From positions 1,426,001-1,490,000 of the forward strand of contig NZ_CP150227.1 of NCBI RefSeq assembly GCF_037971845.1: a stretch of DNA of 64,000 bases, read 5' to 3'. Below are positions 15,417-24,264 of this stretch, piece after piece. A program made the translations under genes and the position numbers. The stretch is from Paenibacillus sp. FSL R5-0766 (GTDB taxonomy: Bacteria > Bacillota > Bacilli > Paenibacillales > Paenibacillaceae). The notes under the pieces were generated by a model. That model had not been told where the DNA came from, made no database searches, and saw nothing but the letters and a program-made list of their open reading frames with translations. The number at the start of each line of letters is the position of its first letter. Positions within the stretch are counted from its first letter, which is position 1.

Positions 15417-17819
15417 ATGAATGAACCAAAAACATCGAATCTTGGTTTGAATAAGATTGACCGTTCTTCACCATCGACAACCTATTTTGATCTGGATAAG
15501 TATTTGGATCAGAACTGGGAGAAGATTGATGAAGGTGTAGGGAAAGTCGTAGAAAAGGCTGAGGAAACCGCGGCACAGGTGAGTAGTATTCAGGAGCGGT
15601 TGGATATAGAGAAGCGGAGATCGGTGACGTTGGAGCCTGGATTGCAAGTTGTTCATGCTGAACGCGCCTCGGCATTTAAGTTGGAAGGGTTGAAGGGACG
15701 TACGCTTGTGAATTTGTTGGGGCGGGATGGTGGGTGTGAATCTATTACGGGATGGACAAAGAGTACTTCAGCAACTATAGAATTGTCCACTGCTAACGTC
15801 AACAGCGGAAGCAACAACTTTAAAGTAACGCAAAGCGAAGCTGCTGGTCAGTCATATGTGAGGACGCCTGCGTCAGCAACTGCAAATGTAAATCCAGCTA
15901 ATTATTATATCGTATTGGCTTGGATTAAAAATGAAACATCTCAATCCTTTTCTGCTCGTCTTGTAACCGCAGATGGAACTTCTGCAATTATCGGTGCAAA
16001 ATCCGGAACAATTTTAGCGGGTGCAACTGGGCTTGTCTGGCACGCGTATAGGCCAACAGAAATGGGCAGCAACACGAAAGCAGATATGGACGTTTACACA
16101 GCCGGATCAGTAGCTGTGGGCGGTGTATATTATGTTGACTCGTTCCGTATTTATGAAATCAGCGCAGCCGAATATGCTGAACTCGACAGCATGACGCCGG
16201 AACAGGTAGCTGCTAAGTTCCCGTACATCGATAGCGTTCAACCCGTGCGAAATCTGTATGTGATCCGTTATGGGAATAATCTACTGCCGCCGTTCTATGA
16301 GTGGGCGTTACCTACAGGAGCAATCATTAATGCACCCTACAACTTTACGTATCATTACGCGTCAGGAACAGTTGCCTATAATACGGTGGATTTAATGACT
16401 ATACCGGGACAAAGGTACACTTTATCAGTGAACAATAGTGTTGCAAATGCTCGAAATGTTATGAATTTCTATGACGCAAACGGAACAAAGATAGATGGAA
16501 CTACCGTAAGTGGAACCACCACTCCGGTAAGTGCTGGAGTTAATACCGTTACGTTTCAAGCTCCCGTAAGGGCAGAAACAATGCGCATGTACTTATACGG
16601 TAATCCGTCTGAAAGCGGGACAGCGTCTTTCTCAAATCCGATGCTTGTCATCGGCAACGTAGCCAAACCGTTCAAAACACGTGAAGACGCCATGCTCGCG
16701 TTGCAAACTGATCTGTTCGCTGATCCAGTAACAGGGACGAATGCTGACGAAGTATTCGAGAAGGATGGGACATACTTCAAACTTGCAAAGTGGAAGAGGG
16801 TGGTATTGGACGAGAATAAAGCTTGGCTACTACAGTCTTCTGTTGCAGGTTATAAAATTCTTGCAATAAAATCATTCCCACCAACAACAAACTGGAACGG
16901 TTTTTTACTGACTAAATTTAATGGAAATGTCCTTTCATCCAAAGAAAGTTTAACAGAAGGAGACAAGGCACACTTTAACACGGCATCAGGATACACAGAC
17001 TTTTATATTTCAATCATTAACACAGACAGTGGATGGGGAGACTCATACACACCGACAGCCGACGAGATTAAGGCGTATTTCATGGGATGGACAATGTTCA
17101 ACGGATCGGCGGGTAATGGTGTGGGCAATAGTCCTGATGCGCCTGCAAATAATGTATACAACAGTATAGGAACAAAATGGTGGGCACGGCGATCCGATGG
17201 AGTAACACGTACTTGGGCAGATGCTACTATTACATTGCCTACGACTCAAGCGCCAAACTGGACACCGTATCAACTGGTCTATCAGCTTGCAATGCCGACT
17301 GTCGAACCTGTCACGTCAGAGGGACAATTGACGTTAATCGAGGGTGATAACCAGGTAGAGGTAGGAACGGGTATTGTGTTGCGTGAGGGTGTTAAGCCTG
17401 CACAAGGAAGTAACGGAGACTGGGGTATCAATATTGTAAGCAGTTCAGTTAATGCTCCATTAAAAAACAAAGTTGCTCAAATGATGAGAATTTATAGAAA
17501 CTCGTTGGCTGACAACGATTGGAGCATTGTAACACGTACGGACGGGTCGGCTTACGGCAATCAACGCGCTTCAACGAGCAACGCAACTTATGGTCTTTCT
17601 GCATCCTACAGTGTCACATACCTGATGCTGGACTCGTCTCCGACAGTTCCATTCATTGGATCAGTAGCGGACAACGAAAAGGCGTTGCTTACGGATCTGA
17701 CGGAAGTCGTACAACAAAGTGCAGCGCGTGTATCCGTGACGGAGACGTCGTTAAACGATGCTATACGTGAGCTGCTGCAACAAAAAAATAAACGAAATGT
17801 TTGGGGGCCGATTGAATAA
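15417..17819 (+). CDS. Large tail fibre / receptor-binding protein, module 2
   Basis: An 800-residue protein starting 1 bp after the XkdU stop, with AGGAGGTGG upstream. The N-terminus (NEPKTSNLGLNKIDRSSPST) is an adaptor seen in Bacillales fibres, followed by a coiled coil (about residues 35-70). Residues about 100-240 form a carbohydrate-binding-like beta sandwich (GRDGGCESITGWTKS ... YVDSFRIYEISAAEYAE); a second similar unit follows near 300-420. The end (VTETSLNDAIRELLQQKNKR) is a short helix. It is not related to the module 1 fibre, so the two modules probably bind different surfaces. Confidence 0.75.
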   Translation: MNEPKTSNLGLNKIDRSSPSTTYFDLDKYLDQNWEKIDEGVGKVVEKAEETAAQVSSIQERLDIEKRRSVTLEPGLQVVHAERASAFKLEGLKGRTLVNLLGRDGGCESITGWTKSTSATIELSTANVNSGSNNFKVTQSEAAGQSYVRTPASATANVNPANYYIVLAWIKNETSQSFSARLVTADGTSAIIGAKSGTILAGATGLVWHAYRPTEMGSNTKADMDVYTAGSVAVGGVYYVDSFRIYEISAAEYAELDSMTPEQVAAKFPYIDSVQPVRNLYVIRYGNNLLPPFYEWALPTGAIINAPYNFTYHYASGTVAYNTVDLMTIPGQRYTLSVNNSVANARNVMNFYDANGTKIDGTTVSGTTTPVSAGVNTVTFQAPVRAETMRMYLYGNPSESGTASFSNPMLVIGNVAKPFKTREDAMLALQTDLFADPVTGTNADEVFEKDGTYFKLAKWKRVVLDENKAWLLQSSVAGYKILAIKSFPPTTNWNGFLLTKFNGNVLSSKESLTEGDKAHFNTASGYTDFYISIINTDSGWGDSYTPTADEIKAYFMGWTMFNGSAGNGVGNSPDAPANNVYNSIGTKWWARRSDGVTRTWADATITLPTTQAPNWTPYQLVYQLAMPTVEPVTSEGQLTLIEGDNQVEVGTGIVLREGVKPAQGSNGDWGINIVSSSVNAPLKNKVAQMMRIYRNSLADNDWSIVTRTDGSAYGNQRASTSNATYGLSASYSVTYLMLDSSPTVPFIGSVADNEKALLTDLTEVVQQSAARVSVTETSLNDAIRELLQQKNKRNVWGPIE

Positions 17820-18427
17820 TGGCAAATGCAATCAAGCGATTAATTCATCCTATAGTACCGACAACTGGGAGTATTGCTTATACCGTCCCTCAAGGAAAAT
17901 ACACTGTCGTAAAGTCCATAGTTATTACTAACTCAAACAGCCCTGACTTGACGTATTACCTTAAAATTGGTGGGACATTCATTGCAGTTAATCGCACATT
18001 AAAAGGAAAAAATACATTGATTATAGATGATTTATTTATTCCATTATTGCCTTCAGAGACAATTACGGTACAAGCCAGTAATAGTGGATGCGTAATGTAT
18101 ATTTCCGGAGTAGAAAAAGATTACATTGAAAGCGAATATCCTTACACGACAATAAATGCGGTAACAAGTACTTCTCCAGTTAATCTTCCAAGTCGAACTA
18201 CGGATGTGATGATAAAGTCTATCATCATTCACAATTTAAGTACCAATGTTGTTCCCGAAGTGACTGTATATATTCCTTGGTCTTTTATAAATCAAATGAA
18301 ATTAAATACTAAAGATACGCTAATAATTCCAAATCTTAATGTTCTTCTTCCGTCTAATCACAATTTGACTTATTACGCGACCAATAACGTTTACTTTACC
18401 GTAATCTTAGAAAGGGTGGTGCAGTAG
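17819..18427 (+). CDS. Fibre-associated protein with two similar beta domains
   Basis: A 202-residue protein; its ATG overlaps the fibre stop (taATG). It appears to be two related halves: PQGKYTVVKSIVITNSNSPD ... LIIDDLFIPLLPSETITV and TTDVMIKSIIIHNLSTN ... LIIPNLNVLLPSNHNLTY. Each half looks like an all-beta sandwich. Base composition is clearly more AT-rich than in the baseplate genes. It is probably a fibre tip or accessory receptor-binding part; I do not recognise the family. Confidence 0.6.
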   Translation: MANAIKRLIHPIVPTTGSIAYTVPQGKYTVVKSIVITNSNSPDLTYYLKIGGTFIAVNRTLKGKNTLIIDDLFIPLLPSETITVQASNSGCVMYISGVEKDYIESEYPYTTINAVTSTSPVNLPSRTTDVMIKSIIIHNLSTNVVPEVTVYIPWSFINQMKLNTKDTLIIPNLNVLLPSNHNLTYYATNNVYFTVILERVVQ

Positions 18428-19042
18428 ATGCCGTTAATTGACAATTACTTGCTGGATAATTACTTGATTGATGGGCCGAACATGAATTCTAATACTCGAA
18501 CCGTGATCGGCGCTAATAGAACTCTTTATCCCGGAGTTGCTGAAAGCACGACCAGCTTGTACATGGTGGCTGAATTCGACATACCATTAATAAACAAGTT
18601 TTCGGATATTTATTCTCCTTCACCTGCTACGAATATCAACGTTCCAGGGAATTATTTGTATTTCGTTCACTTTAAGGCAGCATCGACTATGTTTTTTTCG
18701 ACTTCTGAATACATCGAAGTCTCTTTCATGCTCCGTGATGAACAAAATGTCAACTTTGTTTTTTTATCATCCAAGGTTTACGGTGGTAATTATTCTGACG
18801 TAACTCCGGATACAACAACAAGGCTTTACTCGTTATATGTAGATAAAGAAAACAGGAAGTTACATTGCTCAGGCACTCGTTCTTCCGGAGGAGGGGACGT
18901 TGTATTAGCAATAGACATTCCGTCTAATTTTAACCTTAACGGAAAATTGTCATTCCGGGTGGGAGCACAAAAAAATTATGCTAAGGGCGGACTTCATACG
19001 TTGACAATCGAAAGACGTGCCTTGAATGTATTGACATCTTAA
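18428..19042 (+). CDS. Fibre-associated protein of unknown family
   Basis: A 204-residue protein that starts right after the previous stop (AAAGGGTGGTG upstream). It begins with a short repeat (DNYLLDNYLIDGPN) and continues as an apparently all-beta, Ser/Thr/Asn-rich protein. No signal peptide or membrane segment. AT-rich like its neighbour. Its position between the fibre and the holin suggests a structural or receptor-binding role; it could also be a lectin-like tip or a fibre-folding factor. Confidence 0.55.
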   Translation: MPLIDNYLLDNYLIDGPNMNSNTRTVIGANRTLYPGVAESTTSLYMVAEFDIPLINKFSDIYSPSPATNINVPGNYLYFVHFKAASTMFFSTSEYIEVSFMLRDEQNVNFVFLSSKVYGGNYSDVTPDTTTRLYSLYVDKENRKLHCSGTRSSGGGDVVLAIDIPSNFNLNGKLSFRVGAQKNYAKGGLHTLTIERRALNVLTS

Positions 19043-19098
19043 AAAATACGAAGGGTAGTGGAAGAATGAACGAATAATCACCGAAAAATAAAATCGGT

Positions 19099-19506
19099 AT
19101 GAAGGTTTACTACGACTTGCAAACAGGTAACGTAATAGTTATTACGCCGGAAAGCGCCGGGGTTGTTGTTGAAACCACGAAAGAGCAGGATTTCAAGTTG
19201 TATAAAGCATTGGACGACAAGGTGCCCGATAGCGTCGGTATGATCCAGTTGCAACACGGCGCACACATGTTGGATCGTGCTGAAGGCGGTATGATTGCAC
19301 GCGTTGATCTGGAAACATTGGAACCACTCTTTGACTACCCGCCAAAACCCGATGAAGAACCACAACCGCCTGCCATTTCATTTACGTCTCAAATTGCCGA
19401 ATTGGCGGCAGAAAATCAGCGATTGCGGGAAGAAAACAACACGAATCAGTTGGCACTCATGGAATTGCACATGATGCTGCTTAACTTGATGCCTGATGCG
19501 GGATAA
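19099..19506 (+). CDS. Tail-locus protein with C-terminal coiled coil (XkdW-like position)
   Basis: A 135-residue protein with an N-terminal beta part (MKVYYDLQTGNVIVITPES), a Pro-rich linker (DYPPKPDEEPQPPAISF) and a C-terminal coiled coil with a leucine pattern (SQIAELAAENQRLREENN). Genes of this build usually come just before the XkdX/CD1375 small gene in Bacillales and Clostridia tails; their function is unknown. The ribosome binding site before ATG 19099 is weak. Confidence 0.6.
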   Translation: MKVYYDLQTGNVIVITPESAGVVVETTKEQDFKLYKALDDKVPDSVGMIQLQHGAHMLDRAEGGMIARVDLETLEPLFDYPPKPDEEPQPPAISFTSQIAELAAENQRLREENNTNQLALMELHMMLLNLMPDAG

Positions 19507-19560
19507 ACTTGCAAGATTGTTAATCCGTTGGGCTGTAACACTCACGAAAGGGGTGAGAAT

Positions 19561-19698
19561 ATGTTGGCTGTATATGTAATGATGATTCATAAAGGATTGA
19601 TCGGTATTGACGATGTTCCGACTGCAAACGGTAATCGTGATAAAGTTAAGGCTGCTCTGGAAACAGCAGGGATGGACCAAAACGGAAGTATTGTGTAA
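19561..19698 (+). CDS. CD1375-like small phage protein (45 residues)
   Basis: A short frame missed by a 60-codon cut-off: ATG 19561, TAA 19696-19698, with AAAGGGGTGAG directly upstream. The translation (MLAVYVMMIHKGLIGIDDVP ... VKAALETAGMDQNGSIV) matches the pattern of CD1375-family small proteins (VYVALIxKGxKxIDDVPxxxRxxVKAAL) encoded between fibre and holin genes. Function is unknown; such genes are good markers for the fibre-lysis boundary. Confidence 0.7.
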   Translation: MLAVYVMMIHKGLIGIDDVPTANGNRDKVKAALETAGMDQNGSIV

Positions 19699-19773
19699 CA
19701 AGCGTTCCGAATACGGAGCGCTATTTTAATACTTTTTGGGGCAGTTATCACAAAAATTAAAGGAGGTGAAACT

Positions 19774-20274
19774 ATGGAAAGATGGGACACCCTATGGAAA
19801 TGGGGAATTGCACTCATGAGCAGCTCAGTAACCTACTTCTTCGGAGGATGGTCAGGCGTACTCGGCGTACTTCTCGTGTTCGTCATCCTCGATTACCTAA
19901 CCGGCATCGCGGCGGCGGGTATGAGTGGCAAGTTAGAAAGTAATGTTGGCATGTTCGGCATCGCAAGAAAGGTATTTATTTTTGCAATGGTATCGGTGGC
20001 TCATCTGGTGGATGGTGTTCTGGGAGACGGACATTTGTTCAGGGATGCGGTCGCCTTTTTTTATATCGCAAATGAGTTGTTGTCCATTATCGAGAATGGA
20101 GGCAAGTTGGGCGCTCCCATTCCTCCAGTGATCCGGCAAGCGATTGAAGTGCTCAAGGGCAAAGGGGGAACCGGGGAACTCCCCGGTAACTTCTCCCCAA
20201 GTGCCAAAAATTCTTTTTCACAGGCAGATCCGGATGACATAGATTCACCGACAACAGAAGATAACGTTAAGTAG
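19774..20274 (+). CDS. Phage holin (TcdE/phi-Cp-type, holin 4 family)
   Basis: A 166-residue membrane protein with AAAGGAGGTG before ATG 19774. Family signature GVLLVFVILDYLTGIAAAGM and a further segment (GIARKVFIFAMVSVAHLVDGV ... FFYIANELLSIIENGGKLG) place it in phage holin family 4 (TcdE, BhlA-related). Three to four membrane segments lie in residues 10-110; the last 45 residues are polar. It should form lesions in the membrane so the endolysin two genes on can reach the wall. There is no endolysin gene directly behind it; a repeat element lies between. Confidence 0.88.
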   Translation: MERWDTLWKWGIALMSSSVTYFFGGWSGVLGVLLVFVILDYLTGIAAAGMSGKLESNVGMFGIARKVFIFAMVSVAHLVDGVLGDGHLFRDAVAFFYIANELLSIIENGGKLGAPIPPVIRQAIEVLKGKGGTGELPGNFSPSAKNSFSQADPDDIDSPTTEDNVK

Positions 20275-20658
20275 CGTTTAATATTGCGAGTATATAGTTA
20301 TATTGAACGTTTGTTGATTAGTACGAATGTCAGATTAAACAGAACTAATCTAAATAAGCAAAGCTATATAAGGCCGCTATACAGATTGAACTTAACATTT
20401 TCACACAATAACGGAGAGGACAGAAAAAACCTGAAAAAGCGAAGCGGTCGCCTTTATCCCCGGATTTTCCCCTTTAGAAAAGGAAATAAAAAAATCTGGG
20501 GATAACAGCGATTGGAAGGTTATTCTGTCATCGGAGTCTCCGTGTGAACAAGCCTCAGTTCATTTCCCAACATCAGGGACACGCACACAAGCAACCCCTA
20601 ATCCAACCGCATTAACTATATACAAACGGCAATTTGCCGCATAAAGGGTGTGAGAAAC
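20275..20658 (+). other. 384-bp gap between holin and endolysin genes
   Basis: The gap holds one copy of the dispersed repeat (20386-20548). The rest is AT-rich. A 73-codon frame at 20284-20505 is just the translation of the repeat (its basic Lys/Arg stretch recurs in other copies). AAAGGGTG at 20643-20650 is the ribosome binding site of the endolysin. I see no confident promoter. Confidence 0.5.
20386..20548 (+). repeat. Dispersed intergenic repeat, copy A
   Basis: Shares with copies B-D the order: GAAGCG(A/G)-type GC motif, TCGCCTTTAT, a hairpin with CCCCGGATTTTCC on one side and AAAAAATCTGGGG on the other, then GATAACAGCGAT. Copies A and D also share 5' (GAACTTAAC-like, GAGGACAGAA) and 3' (GGAAGGTTATTCTGTCATCG) flanks, forming one subtype. 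Confidence 0.8.
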
Positions 20659-21606
20659 ATGCAAACGAGAAGTTCGGGCAACACACAGGGCATTGACGTC
20701 TCACGATACCAGGGCAATATTGACTGGGCCAAGGTGAAGGCAAGTGGCATGACATTTGTATTCATCAAGGCAACTGAGGGACAGACATACACCGATCCAA
20801 ATTACCAGAAAAATGTAACCGGCGCACTGGCGGCGGGCTTGCTGGTGGGAACGTATCACTTCTTCCGCGCGACATCTACCGATGGTGCCAAGGCAGAAGC
20901 GGTGCATTATGCCAACACACTTAACAAAGTTGGGGGCGCCAAGGCGTTACAACTGCCACCCGTCATGGACTACGAGAACAACCCCGGCAACCTGAGCAAA
21001 GCGCAGATGAATACAGTTGCCAAAGCTTTTTTAACCGAATTACAACGTCTGACAGGTGTGAAACCGATCATATACACGGGCAATTCATTTGCCGGGAATT
21101 TTGACACATCACTCAGCTCATACGATCTGTGGATCGCGCGCTACAGCAACACCCGTGTACCGGACGACCAGCCGGCATGGAAGCGTTGGACGTTCTGGCA
21201 GTATACGGATTCAGGCAAGGTGAATGGCATTAGTGGCAACGTGGATATGAATGAATTCGAGGGAACAGCGGCACAGCTTAGAGCAAGATACGCAGCAGCC
21301 ACTCCGAAACCACCGGAGCCATCCAATCCAACGAATCCAAGTCATCCGAATCCACCAACTGAACCACCCAAAGGGGGCGAACCGATGACAGCCGAAGAGA
21401 AAGCAGCGTTTGATGCGCTCAAATCCCAGGTCGACAAACTACAGGCGCGTCAGCAAATGGAAGTTCCAGTATGGGCAAAGGCAGCTGTGGATGCAGCACT
21501 GGCATATGACACCAAAAATCCATTGTTCAGCATCGATAATGGGGCGAGTTATGATTTTTACCGTTTTATTACCGTGATGCATCGCAGAGGTTTGTTTAAA
21601 AAGTGA
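20659..21606 (+). CDS. Endolysin: GH25 lysozyme with C-terminal domain
   Basis: A 315-residue GH25 muramidase; ATG 20659 is preferred to GTG 20650 for its spacing to AAAGGGTG. The catalytic residues of the family are present: D13 in GIDVSRYQG, and D104/E106 in PVMDYENNPG; the domain ends near 215. A Pro/Asn-rich linker (SNPTNPSHPNPPTEPPKGG) leads to a C-terminal domain with a short helix (DALKSQVDKLQARQQ) and VWAKAAVDAALAYDTKNPLF, which probably binds the wall. There is no signal peptide, so release through the holin is expected. Last gene of the tail locus; a terminator follows. Confidence 0.93.
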   Translation: MQTRSSGNTQGIDVSRYQGNIDWAKVKASGMTFVFIKATEGQTYTDPNYQKNVTGALAAGLLVGTYHFFRATSTDGAKAEAVHYANTLNKVGGAKALQLPPVMDYENNPGNLSKAQMNTVAKAFLTELQRLTGVKPIIYTGNSFAGNFDTSLSSYDLWIARYSNTRVPDDQPAWKRWTFWQYTDSGKVNGISGNVDMNEFEGTAAQLRARYAAATPKPPEPSNPTNPSHPNPPTEPPKGGEPMTAEEKAAFDALKSQVDKLQARQQMEVPVWAKAAVDAALAYDTKNPLFSIDNGASYDFYRFITVMHRRGLFKK

Positions 21607-21661
21607 GCTGATTCTTAGCAAATTTAAATGTGGATTTTATCTGAATGTGGATTGAGTGGAG

Positions 21662-21710
21662 AAGGAACACGAGACGCTTTTTGTCGAACTGTGTTCCTTT
21701 TTTGTGTTTT
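21662..21710 (+). terminator. Terminator after the tail locus
   Basis: AAGGAACAC (21662-21670) pairs with GTGTTCCTT (21691-21699), followed by a T-rich run. It closes the tail and lysis operon. Confidence 0.85.
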
Positions 21711-22522
21711 ATGTAAGTAATATTAACGCATATAATAAAGTTAAAGACTTATGTCTGTAAATCTCTTGTCTAATTGATTAATGTGATGTAAAGTAAGTTA
21801 CACGAAATTGTTTTTCACCACAGTTTATTTACACAATCCTCCTCATCATGACAAAACCATAACACATGAAGTTATTGTAATGTCTCCCTGTTGTACAATC
21901 CAACATCTCAAGATGACTCGTTCATACATTTTACACATCCAATCTGCAAGAGAAAGCCACCGATTTAACAACTTACACGATTCATCAAACAACCTAGCCT
22001 ATGTTGAGTTTCTTTCATCCGTATTGCTAACGAACGATAACGATACCTAATCCGGTCTCCACACTCCATGCTCAACACGACACGCTCAAGGAACAGACTT
22101 TATTGCGTAGCCAGCAGCGTAGTATCCATATGCCCATCAGTATTTTTAATCTACCAACTTAAACCAGCTCTTACCAGTCCATAACCGTTCACTGTTGCTT
22201 ATTGACCTTAGTTCAAATAAAACGCAACAATTTCATAGATTCAACTCACAAGATCCGTTGTTGAACCTTTTTCATTTTCTATAAAAGTAATCAAACGACG
22301 TCCTCAATCCATGTGCACGATCTGAAATTTACCTGTATTCCATACGTGTCCCATGCTGTTTTTACATTTCATCCATGCCGTACTTTTCCCAGAACATTAA
22401 TTCAGGTATCGCAGGCATCTAAAGCCTTTTATATGATACATAGCACCAAACCGATTGCCAACATTGGAGATCTTTCATGCCAGCATCACACACATTATGA
22501 GCCAGGGAAGGGTGTTGTACGT
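21711..22522 (+). other. 812-bp AT-rich gap before the peptide transporter
   Basis: No gene can be supported. An 80-codon frame at 21808-22050 has no ribosome binding site and an unlikely composition (many His/Thr/Ser). Frames upstream of 22523 that run into the binding-protein gene lack a start with a binding site. A candidate promoter is described separately at 22258-22285. No integrase, attachment-site repeat or tRNA was seen at this end of the tail locus. Confidence 0.5.
22258..22285 (+). promoter_or_regulatory. Candidate sigma-A promoter of the peptide transporter
   Basis: TTGTTG (22258-22263), 16 bases, TATAAA (22280-22285). It would give a leader of about 230 bases before the lipoprotein gene. 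The match is moderate and the region is AT-rich, so chance is possible. Confidence 0.35.
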
Positions 22523-24175
22523 ATGCGAATGAGAAAGAAATGGATGTCCGGTTTTTTGACTCTGGCTTTGAGCACCGTCTTGGTGTTGTCAGGCTGTTCA
22601 AGCAATGAGGGAGCTGGGAATTCGCCTGCTCCGGCAGAAGGAACCGACCCTCCAGCCGAAACGGTAGCGCAGGATACGATGATTATGGGGCGTGGTGGGG
22701 ATTCCGTAGCACTCGACCCGGCGATTGTGACCGATGGAGAGTCGCTGAAGATTGGGCATCAGGTGTTTGATTCATTGCTGGACTACAAGGAAGGCGGAAC
22801 AGAGGTCATTCCTGGACTAGCAGAGAGCTGGGAGATTTCGGCGGATGGGCTCAAGTATGTGTTTAAGCTGAAGTCGGGTGTGAAATTCCATGATGGAACT
22901 GACTTCAACGCAGAGGCTGTTGTGTTCAACTTCAACCGCTGGGGTGATCCGGCGAGTGAATATAAATTCGAGGGAGATTCCTTCGATTATTACGATTCCA
23001 TGTTTGGTCCAGAGGACGGACGTGTGATCAAGGAAGTGAAGGCGACGGACGAGACTACGGTGGAGTTCACATTGAACCAGCCACAAGCGCCTTTCCTGCA
23101 AAATATTGCGATGACGCCATTTGGCATTGCCAGCCCAACCGCGATTCAGGAGAAAAAGGAAAACTTTAAGAGCGAGCCTGTGGGCACCGGCCCATTTGTA
23201 TTCAAAGAGTGGAAGCGTAACGACTCCATCACCCTGGAGAAAAACGCGGATTACTGGAAAGAAGGACTGCCAAAGCTGAACAAAGTGATCGTGCGTTCCA
23301 TTCCGGATAATACCGCTCGCTTCAATGCCCTGCAAAACGGCGAGATTGATGTCATGGAAGACCTGAACCCGGACGATCTGTCCATTCTTGAAGGCAACAG
23401 CGAGCTACAGAAGATCGAGCGTCCACCGTTCAACGTGGCGTATATCGGCTTTAACTTCAAGAAGAAACCATTTGATAATGTCAAAGTCAGACAAGCCCTC
23501 AACCATGCGGTGAACAAACAGGCCCTCATTGATGCGTTTTTTGCTGGACAAGCAGAGCCTGCTGTGAACCCGATGCCTCCAACGCTGTGGGGATACAACG
23601 ATACCATTGAGGATTACCCATATGATTTGGAAAAAGCAAAAGCTTTACTAGCCGAAGCTGGTTTCCCTGACGGTTTGCCTGATCCGGTAACCTTCTATGC
23701 GATGCCAGTATCCCGTCCGTATATGCCTGATGGCAAGAAGGTAGCGGAAGCAATCCAGGCCGATTTTGAGAAAATCGGAGTGACCGTCACCATCGAATCA
23801 CCGGAGTGGGCAACGTATCTCGAAGATACAAAGGCCGGTGAGAAGGACGACATTTACATGCTCGGCTGGACAGGTGACAATGGTGACCCAGATAACTTCC
23901 TGTATACACTTCTGGATAAAGATGCCATTCCAAGCAACAACCGCAGTTATTATGTAAACGAAGAATTACACACATTGCTGACGGGTGCACAGACAGAAAC
24001 CGATCAAGACAAACGTGCGGAACTTTACAAACAGGCACAGGTCATTATCAAGGAAGACGCACCGTGGATTCCTCTGGTACACACGACGCCAATTCTGGCG
24101 GGTAAAGCCAATCTGAAAGGTTTCGTCCCTTCTCCACTGGGCACCGAATCCTATGCCGGTGCTTATTTCGAGTAA
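22523..24175 (+). CDS. Peptide ABC transporter substrate-binding lipoprotein (DppE/OppA family)
   Basis: A 550-residue family 5 extracellular solute-binding protein. ATG 22523 is chosen: GGAAGGGTG lies just upstream and the protein then begins with a lipoprotein signal (MRMRKKWMSGFLTLALS ... LSGC), with the lipidated cysteine at residue 25. After a Pro/Ala/Glu linker come family marks: ALDPAIVTDGES, FDSLLDYKEGGTEVIPGLAESW, YVFKLKSGVKFHDGTDFNAEAVV and RQALNHAVNKQALID. The closeness to DppE/DppA-type sequences suggests dipeptide or short peptide binding; glutathione or nickel chelates cannot be excluded. Two permease genes follow. Confidence 0.92.
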   Translation: MRMRKKWMSGFLTLALSTVLVLSGCSSNEGAGNSPAPAEGTDPPAETVAQDTMIMGRGGDSVALDPAIVTDGESLKIGHQVFDSLLDYKEGGTEVIPGLAESWEISADGLKYVFKLKSGVKFHDGTDFNAEAVVFNFNRWGDPASEYKFEGDSFDYYDSMFGPEDGRVIKEVKATDETTVEFTLNQPQAPFLQNIAMTPFGIASPTAIQEKKENFKSEPVGTGPFVFKEWKRNDSITLEKNADYWKEGLPKLNKVIVRSIPDNTARFNALQNGEIDVMEDLNPDDLSILEGNSELQKIERPPFNVAYIGFNFKKKPFDNVKVRQALNHAVNKQALIDAFFAGQAEPAVNPMPPTLWGYNDTIEDYPYDLEKAKALLAEAGFPDGLPDPVTFYAMPVSRPYMPDGKKVAEAIQADFEKIGVTVTIESPEWATYLEDTKAGEKDDIYMLGWTGDNGDPDNFLYTLLDKDAIPSNNRSYYVNEELHTLLTGAQTETDQDKRAELYKQAQVIIKEDAPWIPLVHTTPILAGKANLKGFVPSPLGTESYAGAYFE

Positions 24176-24264
24176 GCTGTAAGCTGAACTTATCTATTTC
24201 AGGATAACTGCGATCTAAAGATGGCACTACAGTTCGGAGTGATTACGTTTTAATTCTTTCTCTC

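Noticed and set aside
20284..20505. 73-codon frame between holin and endolysin, and a similar one at 29333-29521
   Set aside because: Both are translations of the dispersed repeat; the shared Lys/Arg segment reflects the DNA repeat and not a protein family.
1..21606. Complete inducible prophage
   Set aside because: No head, packaging, replication, integrase or attachment-site sequences are visible in this part; still possible only if they lie left of the window.
21808..22050. 80-codon frame before the peptide transporter
   Set aside because: No ribosome binding site and a composition typical of AT-rich non-coding DNA.
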